Source: Gnetum montanum | Taxonomy: Eukaryota > Streptophyta > Gnetopsida > Gnetales > Gnetaceae | Direction of reading: 5' to 3' | Assembly (NCBI GenBank): GCA_015680685.1 | Contig: MNCI01030115.1 | Span: 286,431 to 350,430, forward strand | Length of the DNA: 64,000 bases | Part shown: positions 11,642 through 23,179 of the stretch, piece by piece | Layout: every line of letters begins with the position of its first letter | Position numbering within the stretch: the stretch's first letter is position 1 | The notes under the pieces: generated by a model | Told to the model about the DNA's origin: nothing | Seen by the model: only the letters and a program-made list of their open reading frames with translations | Database searches by the model: none | Position numbers and translations under genes: made by a program

Positions 11642-11905
11642 ACTGTCCCATTAGGATTGGTGGAGGACATTGTTGCCACTATTTGTGGGTGGTCGTATCC
11701 AGCTGATTTCCTAGTGATTCAAGTCAACAATTGTAAGGGGGACTTCCCAATCATAATGGGAAGAGCATGGCTAAGCATAATTGATGCGTGCCTAGGAATA
11801 CATGATCTTTCCCTAGAAATATCAAAAGAAAATACATTTAGAAAGATTAAGAAGAAGAAAGTTCCATGCATCGCATACAGTGACACAAGGTGTAATTGCG
11901 TGTAG
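11642..11905 (+). pseudogene. P1 protease, C-terminal half
   Basis: Continues the protease cut at 3785: VPLGLVEDIVATICGWSY, IQVNNCKGDFP and IIMGRAWLSIIDA, the conserved closing loop of the family. The open frame runs back into the truncated P2 LTR (to 11579), but that part is not protease. This frame differs from that of the downstream RT, so a frame shift lies between 11905 and 12079. Confidence 0.82.
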
Positions 11906-12078
11906 AAGTCTTAGTTTGTAGAATGTTTGACATTTCCTGCATGCAACCAATGTGCACAAATAACTGATATACAAAGATGCTTGTATGCGATAGCCATAAG
12001 ATAGGAAGGCACCTAGTGGCTAATAGCTAACCGAGAGAGTAATTCAACTCTATGCATGGAACCAATTGAGAGCTCAAC

Positions 12079-13300
12079 TTGTCCTATATCAATAGCATAG
12101 ATACATTAGAGCAAGTCCATCACCAATTTCCAAGTCCTAACATTAAGAATATTCACTGTTGGAAGTTGGAAATTCCTGACGAGTTTAAGCAAGAGTCCCT
12201 TGAGCTAAAATCATTGCCCACTGGAATGGAGTACACATTTCTTAAGAATGAAAAACTGGTAATCATTAATGCTAAGCTCGCTCCTCAACAAAAGGAAAGA
12301 TTGCTGAAGATGGTAAACAAATGGTTAGAAGCCTTTGCTTGGTCATATCCTAAATCAACCAGAATAGATCCTAGGATATGCCAACATAGAATTTATACTA
12401 ACCCCTCCATGAAGCCTCGATGACAACCGCAAAGGTGGCTAAACTCGAATCTTAAGTAAGTGGTTAAAGAGGAAATTGAACAACTTCTGAAGGTGAGGTT
12501 CATCTACCCCATTACTGATAGTGAATGGTTTAGTCCATTAGTCATTGTGCCTAGAAAGGGAGGTGAATGGAGGGCGTGTATAAACTTTAGGCTGTTAAAC
12601 ATGGCAACATTTAAAGATCATTTCCCATTGCCATTCATTGACCAAGTCTTCGAGACCATTGCAGGGCATTGCTATTATAGGTTTTTGGATGGTTACAGTG
12701 GGTACAATCAAATTCAAATAGCACTAGAAGACCAATCCAATACTACATTCACAAGTCCTTGGGGGACATTTGCATATAGGTAGATGTCGTTTGGCTTGTA
12801 TAATGCCCGAGCAACATTCCAACATTTGGTTCTAAGTATATTTTAGTAGCAAATAGGGAATGGTATGGAGGTCTTTATGGATGATTTCTCCACCTATAGA
12901 GCAGACTTCGAATAAGCGTTGGACAGATTAGAGCAAGTATTGAAATAATGTGTTGAAACCAACTTAAGGCTCAACTGGCAAAAAAGCCATTTAATGGTCT
13001 AAGAAGGTGTTGTATTAGGGCATAAGATTTCACAAATAGGGATAGAGGTAGATCCTAAAAAGATTAAGGTCATCCAAGGAATCACTCGTCAACCTAAAAT
13101 TGTAAAATATATTCTATCATTCCTTGGACATATTAGCTATTATAGACATTTCATTAGGAACTTTTCAAAGATTGCAAAACCATTGGTGGAATTAAGGAAG
13201 AAGGTCATACCCTTTGAATGGACTAGGGAATGTGAGCTAGCTTTCCAAACCTTAAAAAAGAAGCTCGTAGAAACACCCATTCTACAAGATCTTGACTAGT
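12079..13300 (+). pseudogene. P1 reverse transcriptase
   Basis: RNA-dependent DNA polymerase domain, best preserved in the window. Linker (LEQVHHQF, KLAPQQKERLLK, RICQHRIYTNPSMKPR) to 12420, then IEQLLKVRFIYPITDSEW, KGGEWRACINFRLLN, FKDHFPLPFIDQV, FLDGYSGYNQIQIALEDQ, SPWGTFAYR and the catalytic VFMDDFS (about 12868-12888), then LNWQKSHLMV and VLGHKI, and the connection region with FLGHISYYRHFIRNFSKIAKP. It lacks the extra loop that Athila RTs have between the KKGG and WRVCI motifs. The frame is the same as that of RNase H and integrase and is broken only by point stops. Confidence 0.9.
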
Positions 13301-13309
13301 CCAGACCAT

Positions 13310-13671
13310 TCCATATAATTATTGATGCATCCAATTTTGCTTTAGGAGTTGTACTTACATAGTTAGATGACCAAAAATGTTCCTATTATATTCACTGTGC
13401 AAGTCAAAGTATTGCTAGTGCACAACTCAACTATACCACAATAGAAAAAGAGTTAATGGCTATGGTGTTTACACTAGAAAAATTTAGGCACTATGTATTA
13501 GGCTATAAGATATTTGTATACACAGATCATAGTACAATATGGTTCCTAATGAATAAACTAATTGTGAGCCCTTGCATCATACGATGGCTCATGATCTTAC
13601 AAGAGTTTGATCTTATGATGATTGATCATAAAGGAACTGAGAATGTTGTTGTTGATCATTTATCTTAGTTA
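13310..13671 (+). pseudogene. P1 RNase H
   Basis: Ty3-type RNase H that degrades the RNA template. The acidic residues sit in the expected motifs: IIDASNFALG (D), IEKELMAMVF (E), VYTDHSTI (D) and VVDHLS (D). It is preceded by the PFEW...LKKKLVETPIL connection. One in-frame stop breaks the LTxLDD segment near 13363, and there are stops just after DHLS. It runs in frame from RT and into integrase. Confidence 0.88.
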
Positions 13672-13729
13672 TGATGGGACAACAAAGAGGATGAATATTA
13701 AATTTTTGACTGTTTTCCTGATGAAATCC

Positions 13730-14990
13730 TCTTTGCAAGTGTAATAAACAATCAATTAACCATTGATACAAATTGGTATAGTAGCATTCTTACTTATCTT
13801 CTCACACAAGAAACACCACAAGGGCTAGACGTTAAAAAGAAACAACAGTTTCTTCACCAAGCCAAATATTTCATGGAAATCAATGGACACCTTTATAAGT
13901 TATGTTCCGATGGCTTGGTTCGATGGTGTGTTCCTGATGTAGATTAATTGCGAGTTCTCTAAGATGCTCATGAGGGCCCTTGTGGGGGTCTTTACGCTAG
14001 GAGATGAACAACCATTAAAATCTTACTTGTAGGATATTATTGGCCTACATTATTCTAGGATGCTCATCCCTTCATCTAATCTTGTGAGTGTTGCCAATGC
14101 GATGGGAGAATGACTGCTATAATGGAGGGTCCACAACAATGGATTCAACCTTTAGAACCCTTTGATATATGGGGTATTGATTTTATGGGGCCTATTACAC
14201 CAATGTCCAATGGAAAAGCCTACATTGTTGTTGTTGTTGACTATTTTACAAAGTGGGCAGAAGTAGCTGCTGTTACTGACTGTACATCATCTACTGCTGC
14301 ATGATTTGTTCAACAACAAATCATAAATAGGTTTGACATGCCTTGTGCACTTATTTATGATAATGGTACATATATTATAGGTGTTACTTTTCGAAAGTTG
14401 ATGCAACACTTAGGAGTTGAGCATAAGTTGACTACACCATATCATCCTCAAGTGAATGGTCAAGCTGAAGTCACCAATAGGGAGATCACAAAAATATTGA
14501 CATGAACCATTAGCAAATATAGGTGAGGCTGGAGCACCAAACTAAATGATGCTCTTTGGGCATACCTCTCTATATGGAAACTCCCTATAGGCCACACTCC
14601 CTATGAGTTAGTGTATGGTAATCTTCCTACAGTTCCTATCCAAGCTGAGCTCCATACACTATCTACAGCATGTGACCTCAACCTTTATCTCAATCTAGCA
14701 TAAAAGGAACGGTTAATGAACCTTAACTTGCTAGATGAAAATTGATTAGCTACCTTGTCATGCAATGAACTGCATAAGGCCTTTAACAAATAATGTCATG
14801 ACCTAAGGATTAGGAAAGTCAAATACCAACTAGGAGATAAGGTTCTGTATTGGAATCCCGCACATGTGCCATAATGAACTAAATTCAAAATGCTATGGGA
14901 AGGACCTTATATCATTCATGAAACTTTTTCTTCAGGGGCCATAATGATCTATAAACTTGAAAGTCCAAATAAGAAATTATTGATCAACAT
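13730..14990 (+). pseudogene. P1 integrase
   Basis: Inserts element DNA into the chromosome. N-terminal HHCC-type zinc domain with the AHEGPCGG (H) and CECCQCDG (CxxC) remnants (13960-14105). Catalytic core with GIDFMGPI (first D, about 14175), LIYDNGT (second D, about 14357) and HPQVNGQAEVTNREI (E, about 14470). The C-terminal part has KVKYQLGDKVLYWNP and WEGPYIIHE. Around a dozen stops interrupt it, most at Gln, Arg or Trp positions. It ends near 14990, before the spacer. Confidence 0.88.
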
Positions 14991-14999
14991 CTAGCCAAA

Positions 15000-16571
15000 C
15001 CTTTCGATGAGCCTAAAATAGCTAGTACTAACACTACCTCTGTTAATGAACAAACTTGCTCATTGTTTTAGATTTCCTCCTTCCAACTCAGTCATGGGGG
15101 TGATTGCCACCAATGCTAGTCATTCTAAACCCTCAGTTTCTTTTATCCTTTTTGTTTTACACATTTTTTAGATTTAGTTGTTTTTTTTACACCATCGTTA
15201 ACATTTTTACTATTTCTTTCTCTATTACATGCTGTTTGATTAACTCTCACTCATCATATAATAAGTGATCATGATGGTGAATTATAATATAATAGTGTTG
15301 CTTGCTGATGTTTGGTTTTTACTTTTGACCTTCAATGTTGATGCTGAGATATAGTTTCTTTTGATAAAAATAGGCAATGAGTCCATGCCGTCCATTCATC
15401 CATTCAACTCTATGGTCTTCCTTTGTTTTGGAGCTATATTTTCCCTTTTCCTAAACAAACCTACTAATGAATTGGTATTCTTCAAACCAAGGAAAGATTC
15501 AAATGGATTGAAAAGGGTGCGACCTTAATGAGATTCGATGCATCTGTGTTGGCTATTCTCTTGGGTACTTGGATGTTTTTCATAGGTATTTCACCATTTC
15601 GCTGTCAACTAAAATCAGGAAGTTGAATGAATCAAATAAGTCTTTACATGGTGTGGTTTTCATGCAAAAAAAGAAAAAAAGAAAAAACCAGTGAGAATTC
15701 AAAGCACACCCCTTAGACATAATAAAGGAGCATGGGCTACAAGCATTGGTTATGGCACTAGAAAGATATGTTACCCATGCCTGAAGGTTCCCTCTACCTA
15801 AGGCCCTTCTCACTTCTTGCTTCTTTGTTCTTCTCTTGTTAGAATGGTGGTGGATCTATGGAAGCATCCTTGTTGCTTTAGGAGGATGGGTTGGCCAACT
15901 GTGTTGATGAGAGGTCATTGGATGTGGTTGGTTTGAATTTGGAGTTGGAATGAATTTTATTAAGTCACCTTAACCATATAATACACAAGGGACTTTACAC
16001 AAACTTGATTTTGGGATTCCATTCCATTATCTCTTCTCTTTCCATATTTCTTCCCATATTCTACCGCATTGTTGATTTTATGATTAGTCTATATCTTGGT
16101 TGATACATTGTTATTCTTTGGTCAACTCTTGTGGATAAGTTCTTAACCATTATTTCCATATGTCATTCCTAGAGCCTATGAACTCTTTGGTTTGTGGGTT
16201 TGTTAGGGCATAAAGGGCATGAGCTTACTTTGGGGAGGACCCACTAGCATTCCTTTTTGGTGCAATTGTTAAGTTCTTTTTCCTTAAACATTTCTTGCAA
16301 TCAACTATTTCTCATTTCACCCCATCCATGACATCTGATTTTGTTTTTGTTTTAGTGGCTTCACCATTGTTATTCCTCTTACCTTCCTTGTTCTTTCATT
16401 TTCCACCTTATTGCTACCAGAAGTTTGCATTTAGTCATGGGGGCCTATCGCAAATTTTTTTATTTCATTACATATCTCGCCCCTACACCTTGGATAGTTA
16501 TCAGTTACAAGCCTCTAACCTAGTATTTGCTATACCCACAACCTAGTAAAGGTGCTTCATATTAAGGCAAG
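15000..16571 (+). other. P1 3' spacer (non-coding)
   Basis: Spacer between pol and the mini-intron-like segment. It begins with a CAGTCATGGGGGTGATTGCCACC block (15090-15112) also seen in P3 and M1, has one TTTTGTTTTACACATTTTT unit, the AATTCAAAGCACACCCCTTAG block (15693-15715), GGTTCCCTCTACCTAAGGCCC, and a second G-rich CATGGGGGCC (16437-16446). The blocks are shared by all elements here, on both strands. No coding sequence was found. Confidence 0.7.
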
Positions 16572-16631
16572 GTATCAATTATGTTATACCTTGTCTATCC
16601 TTGCTAATTTGTGACTATGTTGTATGTGCAG
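16572..16631 (+). other. P1 mini-intron-like segment (60 nt, GT-AG)
   Basis: GCAAG|GTATCAAT to TGTGCAG|ATGG, exactly 60 nt, with CTAAT at 16604-16608, 23 nt before the final AG dinucleotide. This matches plant branch-site spacing and is identical in position to P3. Confidence 0.62.
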
Positions 16632-16865
16632 ATGGTGATCACATGAACAATGGATTGGGATAGGAGGGAGCACTTAGGATGGACTAGAGTTGGAACGTTT
16701 ACACAAGGAACATGCTTAATCATGTGGCCATAGATGAACAATGGTGTGCACAATTTTGACATCAGCAACAACGCGCCTCATTTTCTTTTCTCTCTCTATC
16801 TCCAAGCTATCAAATGAGGGTCTAGATATCATCTATGTACAGTGTTCACCACAATGGTTATGAAT
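16632..16865 (+). pseudogene. P1 short third ORF (broken)
   Basis: Aligned copy of the P2 and P3 short ORFs, starting ATGGTGATC right after the putative acceptor. Codon 5 and a codon near position 34 are stops, and the NERRNL motif is degraded to NNGVHN. The product is not recognised. It is followed by the CATTCAGTCATGGGGGTA purine tract (17001-17018). Confidence 0.45.
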
Positions 16866-17018
16866 ACCAATTTTGTAATATGTTTGTTGATCCATTCACT
16901 GGGCACTTAAGTTTGTCATTCAATGTCACTATCAGATTGTCGTTCAGTCAATAATCCCATACCTTTCCAATATTTTGTAAGAAACTTGAGGACGAGTTTT
17001 CATTCAGTCATGGGGGTA

Positions 17019-17835
17019 TGATGAGTTGCGATATTAGGTCCATGATATCAGATCTTGCCAAGCGATATTGGACACCCGATGTCGAAACTTGTCTCATTGC
17101 CTATAAATAAGAGACTGGGGCACTTGGTTTAGAAGTTAGTTTTTCTAGTCCCTTAGCCGAACTCTTGTAGTTTTCCCTTTCTAGAGTTAGAATTGTTTAT
17201 GAGTGTCCATAGTAGGAGTCATAAAGTGAATGGATCTTTATTTGAGCATTGTGTACCTAAGCACACCTTGTGTCCAGAAATAAAGACAAACTTTGTGATA
17301 AACCTTGCAACATTTAGAATAGCTTATTTATTGCAGTTAATGTTATTTACTATTATGTGCTATTAGTTAATTAATGTTCTTTCTATTTCCTTGTTAATTA
17401 TCAACGAATTAGCACACTTAGTACAACCACTTCAAGCATATGTGGGACACTTGATAACCCAGTAAGGACTAGCATTTGGTAATCCTAGTAGTGTTATAGT
17501 GGTTTAGGATTTGTTCAGCAAGTGGGAATGGATGCTGGTGTTAGGATTAGTTAGAGAGTAGTTAACTAGTTAAATTAGATTAGTTACTCAATCATTTCAT
17601 TTCTCCCTTTTTAAGCACTAGGAACATAAAACATGAAAAGCATAAAAAATGATATACCTCAAGTCTACTTAACCATACAATTATGCCTTACAAGTAAACT
17701 TGGGAAGACAACGATTGCATAACTCATCCTTGTTCTATGTAAGTGTATAAGCAGTTAATCCTTAGAGTTTGACTGAATTGTGCATGAATGCTTGTATTTG
17801 TATGGTTGGGCATAGGTGTACCTCATCGCTTATCA
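17019..17835 (+). repeat. P1 3' LTR
   Basis: Begins TGATGAGT after the purine tract CATGGGGGTA (17009-17018), TATAAATA at 17102-17109, ends CGCTTATCA. It pairs with 122-944; most differences are C/T or G/A. Confidence 0.9.
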
Positions 17836-17840
17836 GTAGG
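17836..17840. repeat. Target site duplication, right copy (GTAGG)
   Basis: Exact repeat of 117-121, immediately after the P1 3' LTR; M1 spacer sequence resumes at 17841. Confidence 0.9.
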
Positions 17841-18109
17841 TATGGGATTATTAACTGACATACAAATTGATTTAGGTGCCATGGATAGATGTTGAGTGCC
17901 TAAGTGTAAGGAATTACAATTTTTACAAAATGGGGTGTTCATGATAAGAGAAGTAAACCCCCTAGATAACACTGACATCCAACACCTCTTAGTAGTAGAA
18001 GAATGAGAGAGAGAGAGAAGAGATCCAACAATCATGAATGGTCCTCATTATGTGGTACTGCTACGTCATCCTTGGTAAAGATAGTCCCACTTCTAGTCCA
18101 TGCTTCCCA

Positions 18110-18169
18110 CTGCAATCACAATAGAATCATGAATTAGTATACAATGTGTAACACATAACTATTAAATGC
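18110..18169 (-). other. M1 mini-intron-like segment (60 nt, GC-AG)
   Basis: Minus strand: ATAAG|GCATTTAA to GATTGCAG|GTGG, 60 nt, with TACTAATTC in the branch-site position. The donor GT has become GC and the ATG after the acceptor has become GTG. Length and layout match P1-P3. Confidence 0.5.
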
Positions 18170-18966
18170 CTTATCTTGTCAGTGGTTACACTTAGCTAGG
18201 TTGCGATTGTGGTAGATTGAGTCCTTTAGTAGTGTTAGCAAAAAGGCTAACAAATAAGGTCAAATAGATAAGTGGTCCATTAAATTTGAAAAAGTTTGAC
18301 ACAAGGAAATATTTGAAGAGGTGTAAGAATTCACAACAATAAATAGGAAAGTTCACTAAAAAATGTTGTGAAGATGTGCATAACTGGATGTCATGGATGG
18401 GATAAACAAAAAGATTTAATTGTAAGAGCGTTTAAGGGTAAAGAACTTAACTAACCCAACCAAAAGATATGCAAGTGGGTCCTTCCCAAAGTAGGCATAG
18501 GCCTTTTATGCCCTTGCATAACTTCAAACCAAAGAGTTTGTGGGCTCCATGGATGATTAATGGTTATGGAAGGTTAAGTGCAAAAATCTGGAAGAAACTA
18601 ACTAAGAATTTTGACACATCAAACCAAGACATCAAATCAAGAACATGAAACTGATAGTGAGGTGAGACATGGAAAGCGTATATGGATGAGAGAGAGTGGA
18701 ATGAATTTCCTAATTAAGGTCACATGAAGTCCATTGTGGATTTTGTGGTTAAATGACTTAATAGGATCCATCCTTAGTCTAGACCAAAACCACCCACATT
18801 AAGTGACTTCACATCAACATTCTAGGACCAATCCATCTCCTAAGATACAAGAGTGCTCCCACAGAATAACCACCATTCCTTATTAGAGAAGAAGTAGGAA
18901 GTGAGGAAGGGCCTTAGTTACATGGGACTAGTCCCATAACCAATGCTTGTAGCCTATTTATTCTAT

Positions 18967-19130
18967 CTAAGGGGTGTACTTTGAATTCCCATTGTTTTTT
19001 TTTTAAATAGGAACCACACCATGCAAAGGCACATGCATTTATTACATCCAAGGGATGTGCTTTGAATCCTCATAATTTTTTTTATTTTTCTGATGAGAAC
19101 CACACCATGCAAGAACTTATTCAATTTCCT
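18967..19130 (-). repeat. Tandem duplication of about 82 bases in M1 spacer
   Basis: Two adjacent copies of a unit with AAGGG(G/A)TGT(A/G)CTTTGAAT and GAACCACACCATGCAA (starting near 18967 and 19050). The other elements have a single copy, so the duplication is local to M1 or its immediate lineage. Confidence 0.7.
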
Positions 19131-19781
19131 TTTATTGGATGACATGGAACAATAAGAAATTCATGAAAACACACATGCACCTAGGCAAATAGAAAAGCAC
19201 AAAGAATACTAAATCCCCTTGAAGCCACACCCTATTGAAACCTTTGAATCCTTCCCAATTCCAGAAACTACAAAAGTCACAAATTTATTAAAGTTTTATT
19301 AGTGAAAAAGGGATTGCATGTTTCCAAAACAAGGAAAACCATAGAGTTTGTGGATGGGTGGATGTCATGGACTCACTGGCTGTTGCATGAAAAAGAAACC
19401 ATGTTCTAATCATTTGTAATGAAATTCAAAGCTAGAAACTAGACACCAACAATCAAATAACAAAATAATACATACCACCATCAAGCAACACATTACCATT
19501 GTACCCAACGCTTATTAACAAAAAGTTAGAAAATCACATCAAAAAAAAAGAAAATATAAAAGAAAGTGTAAAATATTCAAGAAATAGTAAATGTACTAAT
19601 GATGGTATAAAACAAATATTAGAAAAGATTAATAACATGAAAACAAGATGTAAAATAAAGAATGTGTAAAATAAAAAGTTGTAAAACAAAAAAAATGAAA
19701 AACACTTAAGAATTCTAAAGACTAGAATGGGGGATAACCCCCATGACTAAACATTTGGCTGTGAAAAGGATTAATAAGTGG

Positions 19782-22186
19782 TTAATTGGGATTCATGCAT
19801 GTATGAAATGTTGGGAATTGTTCATACCCTAGCCACTGGGTGTTGATTGGTGGTGTGGTGGCTGGGTAGAAAAATTGTTGGTCACATACTTGATTGTTAT
19901 ATGTATGGTGGGTCAGGTTTTTAGATGTGTTAACATTATAGATGGCTAGCCCACAATTCCACCCTTGAGTATGAGATGGTATGCATGGATTCATTTGTCT
20001 CCCCATGTTTGTAGATTTTTTGGTTAGATGTGGGCTTGGAGTATGGATAAATGATGGCCCTTGTATATGGTTGGAGGAGATTGGTTTTGATGAGGAAGGT
20101 GGTGTACCATGTTGGCCTTGTGCTAGCTTAGATGATGCAATGGGTTCATGCATGGTTTACTTCAACTTACAACCTTTCCTCCAGAAGGGATGTTTCTAGT
20201 GTTGTAGTTGGGACCCATTGGTGTCAGCATGTCTATGCACATTTGCAGCACAAGTGTTACTCATTGGTTGATATTGTGGGGTTGGACCTTCCTGAGTCCT
20301 TGGCAGTGGCATATAATGAGATGGATTATGAGAATATCAAGGGTAGGATGAATAGTAAGAGGCATGAAGTGGTGATCCTTTAGGAGATGTCATGAATTGA
20401 TGGTACTTGGGAGAGTAGTAATGGTGATTAGAAGTAGAGTATGTAGAACTAGTTGGAGAAATAGGGTGTTGAACATAGTATCTATGCGGTTTTGATGGGT
20501 ATGGCTGATTTGGTGGTGGCCTTCCCCACAATTGTGGTTGTTTCCACTATGGTTGATGACCATGTTGAGGCTGGTGGTAAGTCTCCCTAGGATGGTATGA
20601 TTAGTTGTTGGACTATCTATGATCATTTTGTGGGAGAGGAAGTCTCCCAGGCATGTGCTTTTGCACAAATTTCAGATTTAAGACACTTGCCCAATACTCT
20701 TGTAGTTGTAATGATATGAGGTATTGGCCCTTCAGATGGTCATATATACATAGGTCGCATCCATCATCTTTGTCTATGGTGGAGTCTTTAGCCTCCCTTT
20801 CTTTAGCCATTTTCTCCATTTGTCGAAAAGCATTCTTGGTTGTTTCTTGGTTCTACATCCTCTATTTAGTATGATCACCTGGCTTATTTTACATGATCCT
20901 CTGCTCAACTGTATCAATGAGAGTTGAAACATTTTCATATATCCATTTAGACATCCTATTGAATCTTGCTTCTAGATCATCAATAGACTTCTATGTCGGC
21001 AAAGTTTGTTGTAGAATCACCTTATCAAGAGTGGTTTCATTTTCCTTACCATAAATTTGGATCTCCTTCGATTGAAGAGTTGTGTCCCATTGAGATTTCT
21101 TAACATTCTTCCATTGCACATTTCTCCTTCCTCTTTTTCCATACATTCTATTATCTCTTTGATCTAATGGGCTTGAAGCTCATATAGTTGCCCTAGAGCA
21201 TACATCCCAAGGGTCACCTTTGTTTCATTACAAAGCCCATCTATGATGTGGTAAAGTTACTCTTCCTTGAACAAACCATGGCCTGTGCATTGATTTAGTA
21301 AGGCATAATATCTATATAAGGCCATGTTCAAGGGTTCATGTTGCTCTTGTTTCCACTATTTGATTTGTCTCCTAAGATTGGACACTCTTTTATAAGTTTG
21401 GTATCTCTCATTGAAAAGTTCTAGCATTGTAGACCATCGTCGGATTGAGTTTGGTCTCAACAATATATACCACACTTTAGCTCTATCAATTAGTATCCTA
21501 GGAAAGAACTTAAGCTTTTTCCATCCACTTTCAATGTTATAGTTAGCACAGGCATCATGGAAGGCTTGTAAATGATGTTGGGGATTTGAATTATAGCCTC
21601 CTACAAATTTCAAAATATTATTCATTTCAAGCTTAGGTAGTCAACTCTTTTTACGATGCCTGCAAGATATTTTAATGGCCTCTATGATATGCATTAGGCT
21701 CTTAGTGATTAGGGATTCATCATCATCAAACAAATTGTGAGGGAAATTTCTATGTTCATGGTAACTTCTTTGACTTTTCCCATGGGTTCAATTCTGGTTT
21801 TTAGTTTGACCCTTTAATGGAGCTCTATCTCTATGCCTAGGTTCATCTTCATCAGAACTAGATGTTAAAGGGGAAGAGGAAGATGAGGAACTAGAAGAAT
21901 TGCCATGGCTTCTATGGTATTCTTTGAGGTCCCTTAGTTTATCATTTTTGGGTATTGAGGAGGTCTTAGGCCTTGAGTCCTTCCCTAGTCTAGGACCTAT
22001 GTCATCTTCTTTAGGATTATCTAGCTTAGGTGAATGTAGTCTTTGGGTGTTGTCAGGGTGGTCATGATCATAAGAAACCCCTACATAAGGTTGATCACTC
22101 CAATCTTCTTCATCATATATCTCGTTAGTTCTCCAATGAATGTGTTCACTATACAACACATAGTCACTTCCGTGTGAGAGAGACAT
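19782..22186 (-). pseudogene. gag: M1 gag (broken)
   Basis: Minus-strand gag starting at 22186 (MSLSHGSDYV). The first 133 codons are open: an acidic/aromatic N-terminus and a Ser-rich SSSSSSSSSP tract, followed by RHRDR. The capsid-like core (FVGGYNSNPQHHLQAFHDAC, 21600-21540; then WSTMLELFNERYQTY) is close to that of the other elements, but the N-terminus is not, so M1 belongs to another subfamily. Zinc-knuckle region reads CDLC-IYD-H-LKG-Q (about 20755-20715), with the last Cys lost. A Pro/Tyr-rich tail follows (20530-20340). Several stops and frame shifts. No protease follows. Confidence 0.78.
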
Positions 22187-22293
22187 TTTTCTTGGTTTAT
22201 GGTGTATGTGAGCTAAGATTTTTTGAAAGATATATCATTAATACCTTTTACAGTAATCATCTATAATATAACTAATCTAAATAACTAGCACCA

Positions 22294-22311
22294 TCCTGAA
22301 CAATGATGCCA
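22294..22311 (-). other. M1 primer binding site (degraded tRNA-Asp type)
   Basis: Minus strand TGGCATCATTGTTCAGGA, 11 of 18 matches to the tRNA-Asp complement; nearly all differences are transitions. Placed two bases after the LTR end, as in the better copies. Confidence 0.6.
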
Positions 22312-22312
22312 A

Positions 22313-23179
22313 TGATGAGCACCGAGGCACCCTTGCACTCAACCATATGAATCACAAGCATTCATGCATGATCCAGTCAAATTCCATGGATGGGACTAGT
22401 TGTGGCATCTAGATCATTATGCTCTAATCGTAGTTTGCTATCTTCCCACTTGGACTAGTGGTATCTTTATCTTGTATGGTTTAGTCCAAAGTGAGGCATA
22501 TGATATGGTGTAATTTCTATGCTACTCCTGATGACAATAAAAAGATAAATTAATTAATCTAATGGGTGATGGAAAATAAGATCTAAACTAGTCTAACACA
22601 AGTAATTGCCCCACTTTCCTGAACACATCCTGATCACATATAGCATTGTGTGGCTACCAAACATTAAGCATTGTTGGGTTACCAAGTACTATATGTATGC
22701 TAGAAGTGGTCATGCTTATGTTCATTAACAGCTCAAAATAAATTGGTTAATTCAAATGCATTTAAGTAGAAAGCATGAAAGTAAAATACATTAAAGGAAA
22801 TAGTAATCTATTCTTAGTGTTGCAAGGATTTTCAAAATATTTTATTTTATTCTCATCACACTATTGCACTCAGGTACATTAGTGTTCGAACAAAGAACCA
22901 TACACACTTAGACTCCTTCTGCGGGTACTAAGAAAATATTCTAACTTTAGAAAAAACAAACTACAAGGGCTCTCCTAATTTGACTAAGAAACTATATGGA
23001 AATCATGAGCCTGAGTCCTATATTTATAGACTAGAGTTTACCCAACGATGTTGAGTATCTTACGTCATGTCCTAGCTCCAATGTCGCATATGTGACATTG
23101 GGTACCTGATATCAAGGCACTGATATAAGGCTTCAATACAAGGCTCTGATGTCAAGGCTAGGCAAAACATGACTCATCA
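22313..23179 (-). repeat. LTR shared by M1 (5') and M2 (3')
   Basis: Minus strand TGATGAGTC...CTCATCA, 867 bases. TATA-like TATAAATA lies near 23020 on the minus strand. U3 has repeated GCCTTGATATCAG-like units (23100-23165). On one side is the M1 primer site and gag, on the other a purine tract (TAGTTCTGGGG, 23190-23180) with M2 ORF3, so one LTR serves both elements. Confidence 0.85.

Larger units (their letters stand above)
122..17835 (+). mobile_element. P1: outer plus-strand Athila/Tat-like element with both LTRs and TSD
   Basis: LTRs 122-944 and 17019-17835, primer site 946-963, gag 1083-3611, protease split at 3785 by P2 and resumed near 11642, RT-RNase H-integrase 12079-14990, then about 2 kb of spacer containing a mini-intron-like segment and a degraded short third ORF. 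It has a perfect GTAGG duplication and inserted into the 3' spacer of M1. By eye the LTRs differ at roughly one base in nine, mostly transitions, so the insertion is old. Without P2 it would be about 9.9 kb. No frame is open throughout. Confidence 0.9.
17841..19760 (-). other. M1 3' spacer (non-coding)
   Basis: On the minus strand this follows gag and runs toward the 3' LTR. It carries the family spacer blocks: AGTCATGGGGGTTATCCCCC at its start, the AGCACA-CCCTTAG block (present twice, see 18967-19130), CATGCAAAGG..., and a GAGAGAGAGAGAGA run (18003-18018). No ORF3, long or short, could be recognised after the mini-intron-like segment. Confidence 0.65.
1..23179 (-). mobile_element. M1: gag-only Athila/Tat-like LTR retrotransposon, host of nested P1
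   Basis: On the minus strand the order is 5' LTR (23179-22313), primer binding site, gag (22186-19782), non-coding 3' spacer (19750-17841), then, after the P1 insertion at 122-17835, the last 78 bases of spacer, the polypurine tract (53-44) and the start of the 3' LTR (43-1, running off the window). The first 43 bases of both LTRs match with only two clear differences, so they belong together. No protease, RT, RNase H or integrase is present: gag passes straight into the 3' spacer, so this is a pol-less, non-autonomous derivative. The 5' LTR is also the 3' boundary of M2, so a recombinant or tandem origin is possible. Confidence 0.8.
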
